Positions 40,979 to 44,140 of a stretch of DNA of 44,140 nucleotides are shown here, piece by piece. A program made the position numbers and the translations under genes. The stretch covers positions 1 to 44,140 of the forward strand of contig JAFZKH010000002.1 of assembly GCA_017553685.1 (NCBI GenBank). The letters run 5' to 3'. The notes under the pieces were generated by a model, which had not been told where the DNA came from, searched no databases, and worked only from the letters and a program-made list of their open reading frames with translations. This DNA comes from Bacilli bacterium. GTDB lineage: Bacteria > Bacillota_I > Bacilli_A > RF39 > UBA660. Numbering within the stretch: position 1 is the first letter of the stretch; each line of letters begins with the position of its first letter.

Positions 40979-42892
40979 ATGCCTGCAAAATATGATGAAA
41001 GTTCAATAAAAGTATTAGAAGGTTTAGAAGCAGTTAGAAAAAGACCAGGTATGTATATTGGGTCTACTGATAAAAGAGGTTTACATCATTTAGTATGGGA
41101 AATAGTAGATAACTCTATAGACGAAGTAATGAATGGTTATGGAGATACTATTAAGATTACTATTAATAATGATGGATCAATTACAGTAGAAGATAATGGT
41201 AGAGGTGTACCAGTAGGTAAACATGAAACTGGTAAATCTACAGTAGAAGTTATTTATACTATGCTTCATGCTGGTGGTAAATTTGAAGAAGGTAACTATA
41301 AAGTTTCTGGAGGATTACATGGTGTTGGTGCATCTGTTGTTAATGCATTATCTAGTTACATGATAGTTAACTCTAGAAGAGATGGTAAAGAGTACTCTAT
41401 TACATTTAAAAATGGTGGAGAAGTAGATTCTAAATTAAAAGAAGTAGGTAAAACTAATAAAACAGGAACTACTGTAACATTCTTACCTAATAAAGAATTA
41501 TTTACTGCTACAGATTTTTCATATAGTACTATATGTGAAAGAATGCAAGAATCTGCATTCTTACTTAAAGGACTTACAGTAGAAGTAACTGATGATAGAA
41601 ATGGTAGACATGATAAATATCATTATGATAATGGTATTAAATCATTCGTAGAATACATAAATGAGGATAAGACTCCAATAAATAATATACTTCATTTTAA
41701 AGGATCTAAAGATGGTATAGAAGTAGAAATAGCTATGCAATATACTGATTCTTATAATGAAAATATTATTTCATTTGTTAACAATGTTAAAACAATTGAT
41801 GGTGGTTCTCATGAAGTTGGATTTAAGAGTGCTTTAACAAAAGCATTTAATGATTATGCTAGAAAGAATAATTACTTAAAAGCAAAAGATAAAAACTTTG
41901 AAGGTGCAGATGTAAGAGAAGGTTTAACTGCTATTGTATCTTTAAAGATTCCTGAAGCTCTACTTCAATTTGAAGGACAAACTAAAGGAAAATTAGGAAC
42001 TCCAATAGCAAAAACAGTAGTAGAACAAATTACATCTGAGAATCTAGGATTTTACTTAGAGGAAAATAAAGATGGAGCAGTTAATATAATTAATAAAGCT
42101 CTAAAAGGTAAAATGGCTAGAGATGCTGCTAGAAAAGCAAGAGATGATGCTAGAAAGAGTACTGGAACTAAAAAAGAAAAAAATATTTCTGATAAATTGG
42201 CTCCAGCAGCAAGACATGATAATACTAAGAATGAATTATTCATAGTAGAGGGAGATTCTGCTGGTGGATCTGCTAAATCAGGAAGAGATAGAACATATCA
42301 AGCAATACTTCCTTTAAGAGGTAAAGTATTAAATACTGAAAAAGCATCATTAGATGAAGCTTATAAAAATGCTGAAATAAATACTTTAATATATACAATT
42401 GGTGCTGGTGTAGGTGGAGACTTTAATGTAGATAGTTGTAATTATGATAAAGTAATTATCATGACAGATGCTGATGATGATGGATGTCACATTCAAGTAT
42501 TATTAATTACTTTCTTCTATAGATATATGAAACCACTTATTGAGGCAGGTAAATTATATATTGCTTGTCCACCACTTTATAAAGTTAAATTTAGTAAAAA
42601 CGAAGAAATATATGTATATTCTGATGAAGAATTAAAAGAAGTAACTAATGGTAGAAAACCTGAAGATCTTCAAAGATATAAAGGACTTGGTGAAATGGAT
42701 GCTTCTCAACTTTGGGAAACAACTATGGACCCTGCTACTAGAACTCTTATTAGAGTAAATCTTACTGATGCAGTTTTAGCAGAAAAAAGAGTGTCTGTAT
42801 TAATGGGTGAAAAAGTAGAACCAAGAAAAGTATGGATTGAAGAAAACGTAGAATTCTCATTAGAAGATGACTATAAGATAAATGGGGAGTAG
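40979..42892 (+). CDS. parE: DNA topoisomerase IV subunit B
   Basis: 637 residues from ATG 40979. An ATG at 40973 directly abuts AAAGGAGG (40965-40972), leaving no spacing, whereas 40979 has 6 nt. GHKL ATPase motifs (VDNSIDEV, DNGRGVPVG, GLHGVGASVVNA), Toprim EGDSAGGSAKSGRDR and TDADDDG are in place. The C-terminus (RVSVLMGEKVEPRKVWIEEN) and the adjoining parC favour ParE over GyrB. It decatenates daughter chromosomes with ParC. The parC ATG is 9 nt after the stop. Confidence 0.9.
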   Translation: MPAKYDESSIKVLEGLEAVRKRPGMYIGSTDKRGLHHLVWEIVDNSIDEVMNGYGDTIKITINNDGSITVEDNGRGVPVGKHETGKSTVEVIYTMLHAGGKFEEGNYKVSGGLHGVGASVVNALSSYMIVNSRRDGKEYSITFKNGGEVDSKLKEVGKTNKTGTTVTFLPNKELFTATDFSYSTICERMQESAFLLKGLTVEVTDDRNGRHDKYHYDNGIKSFVEYINEDKTPINNILHFKGSKDGIEVEIAMQYTDSYNENIISFVNNVKTIDGGSHEVGFKSALTKAFNDYARKNNYLKAKDKNFEGADVREGLTAIVSLKIPEALLQFEGQTKGKLGTPIAKTVVEQITSENLGFYLEENKDGAVNIINKALKGKMARDAARKARDDARKSTGTKKEKNISDKLAPAARHDNTKNELFIVEGDSAGGSAKSGRDRTYQAILPLRGKVLNTEKASLDEAYKNAEINTLIYTIGAGVGGDFNVDSCNYDKVIIMTDADDDGCHIQVLLITFFYRYMKPLIEAGKLYIACPPLYKVKFSKNEEIYVYSDEELKEVTNGRKPEDLQRYKGLGEMDASQLWETTMDPATRTLIRVNLTDAVLAEKRVSVLMGEKVEPRKVWIEENVEFSLEDDYKINGE

Positions 42893-42901
42893 GTGATTAA
42901 T

Positions 42902-44140
42902 ATGGCAAAGAAGAAACAAACAGAAGAAATAATACAAAAGATTAATGACTATGCTCTAGAAGAAATTATGGGTGATAGATTTGGTAGATATGCTAAAGCT
43001 ATTATTCAAGATAGAGCTATCCCTGATGTAAGAGATGGTTTAAAACCTGTTCAAAGAAGAATTTTATATGGTATGTATAAGAGTAAAAATACATACGATA
43101 ATAAATATAGAAAGTCTGCAAGAGCAGTCGGTGAAATCATGGGTAAATACCATCCACATGGTGATTCATCTATATATGATGCAATGGTACGTATGAGTCA
43201 AGATTGGAAAATGCTTACTCCATATGTTGACATGCATGGTAATAATGGATCTATGGATGGTGATGGACCTGCTGCTATGCGTTATACAGAAGTTAGACTT
43301 TCTAAAATAGCAGGTGAATTATTAAAAGACATAGAAAAAGATACTGTAGAAATGGCTCCTAACTATGATGATACTGAGTTAGAACCTACAGTACTTCCTT
43401 GTAAATTTCCAAATCTATTAGTTAATGGTACAACAGGTATATCTGCTGGATATGCAACTGATATTCCACCTCACAATTTAGGTGAAATAATAGATGCTAC
43501 TATTCTTAGAATTGATAAACCAAAATGTACATTAGATGACATAATGGAAATTGTTCAAGGACCAGATTTCCCTACAGGTGGTACTGTAGAAGGTAAAGAT
43601 GAAATTAGAAAAGCTTTAGAATGTGGTAAAGGAAGAATAATAGTTAAATCTAAATATACTATTAATAAAGAAAAAGGTAAGAATCAAATTATTATTACTG
43701 AAATACCATATGAAGTTAATAAAGCTAATTTAGTTAAAAGAATTAATGATATAAGAATAGAAAAGAAAATAGATGGTATTGTTGAAGTTATTGACTCTTC
43801 TTCAAGAGGAGAATTAATTATCACAATAGATCTTAAAAAAGATGCTAATACAGAACTAATATTAAATTATTTACTTAAGAATACTGATATGCAAGTAGGT
43901 TACAGTTATAACATGGTTGCTATAGTAAATAGAAGACCAATGGAAGTTGGTATTATAGATATATTAGATGCTTATATAGCACACCAAAAAGAGGTAGTAA
44001 CTCGAAGAAGTAAATTTGAACTAGCTCACGCAAAAGCTAGATATCATATAGTAGAAGGTCTAATAAAAGCTATATCTATTTTAGATGATGTAATTAAAAC
44101 AATTAGAGCATCTAAGAATAGACTAGAAGCAACTGAAAAC
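42902..44140 (+). CDS. parC: DNA topoisomerase IV subunit A (partial, runs off window)
   Basis: 413 codons are open to the last base with no stop. The start ATG follows GTAGGTGATTAAT. Type IIA topoisomerase A motifs are clear: [20 protein letters not shown], then [20 protein letters not shown] (the quinolone-target region), and [10 protein letters not shown] containing the catalytic Tyr, then the [20 protein letters not shown]-like segment. The C-terminal beta-pinwheel lies outside the window. Operon with parE. Confidence 0.93.
   Translation, partial: MAKKKQTEEIIQKINDYALEEIMGDRFGRYAKAIIQDRAIPDVRDGLKPVQRRILYGMYKSKNTYDNKYRKSARAVGEIMGKYHPHGDSSIYDAMVRMSQDWKMLTPYVDMHGNNGSMDGDGPAAMRYTEVRLSKIAGELLKDIEKDTVEMAPNYDDTELEPTVLPCKFPNLLVNGTTGISAGYATDIPPHNLGEIIDATILRIDKPKCTLDDIMEIVQGPDFPTGGTVEGKDEIRKALECGKGRIIVKSKYTINKEKGKNQIIITEIPYEVNKANLVKRINDIRIEKKIDGIVEVIDSSSRGELIITIDLKKDANTELILNYLLKNTDMQVGYSYNMVAIVNRRPMEVGIIDILDAYIAHQKEVVTRRSKFELAHAKARYHIVEGLIKAISILDDVIKTIRASKNRLEATEN

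Noticed and set aside
1-44140. Mollicute-style reading of TGA as Trp
   Set aside because: All visible Trp codons are TGG and no gene needs TGA read through. ylqF and the BaiN-like gene end at TGA exactly where family homology ends.

Overview
The window looks like chromosome from an uncultured, very AT-rich, low-GC Gram-positive bacterium (Bacillota). A gut Bacilli of the RF39/Erysipelotrichia/Mollicutes-like type is my best inference. The evidence is strongly A/T-ending codons, a serS T-box leader, a miaB-ymcA pair, DUF368, MscL, lipoproteins, an LPxTG-like motif and a parE-parC pair. Every Trp I see is TGG, no gene needs TGA read through, and two genes stop at TGA, so the code is most likely the standard bacterial one.

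Layout. 1-3264: a DUF4097 repeat protein, then a leftward pair (UDP-sugar pyrophosphorylase family and metallophosphoesterase). 3378-6852: two tandem zinc-ribbon/DUF4190 membrane proteins, a membrane-anchored TIR protein with a beta-propeller-like ectodomain, and a two-TM small protein. 6871-10835: small metabolic genes (PHP phosphatase, lipoprotein, serine hydrolase, Nif3/YqfO-like protein, deaminase, HELGH metallopeptidase-like protein). 10844-12752: three successive copies of the start of rbgA/ylqF separated by two single-gene inserts (an APH-fold kinase and a YbaK-family deacylase). 12723-16502: rbgA-rnhB-topA and a Lys/Thr-rich membrane peptide. 16503-18296: a T-box leader controlling DUF1653-serS. 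18338-24460: a duplicated Cys-rich protein, miaB-ymcA, DUF368, an ABC exporter and mscL. 24529-25136: tRNA-Met(CAT) with a decayed integrated element bounded by a 17-bp copy of the tRNA 3' end. 25253-31519: orphan proteins, a membrane phosphoesterase and an ABC-FtsX fusion. 31549-36895: a GH25 lipoprotein, two flavoproteins, exonuclease III and an orphan. 36967-37053: tRNA-Leu(CAA). 37150-44140: a large GLUG-type surface protein with an internal sorting-like signal, a CmpB-type membrane protein, parE, and parC running off the end.

Expression architecture is unusually uniform. Most transcription units begin with an extended -10 box (TGnTATAAT) 15-20 nt before the start codon, and the upstream gene's terminator often sits where a -35 box would be. 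Leaders are therefore only about 8-14 nt. The T-box promoter is the one place with an obvious TTGACA -35.

The most interesting signal is at the 5' end of ylqF. The two displaced starts encode 14-residue stubs ending INWLIxI-stop. The pattern fits repeated site-specific insertion of one-gene cassettes that each rebuild the ylqF start. Second is the tRNA-Met integration scar, and third the TIR membrane module.
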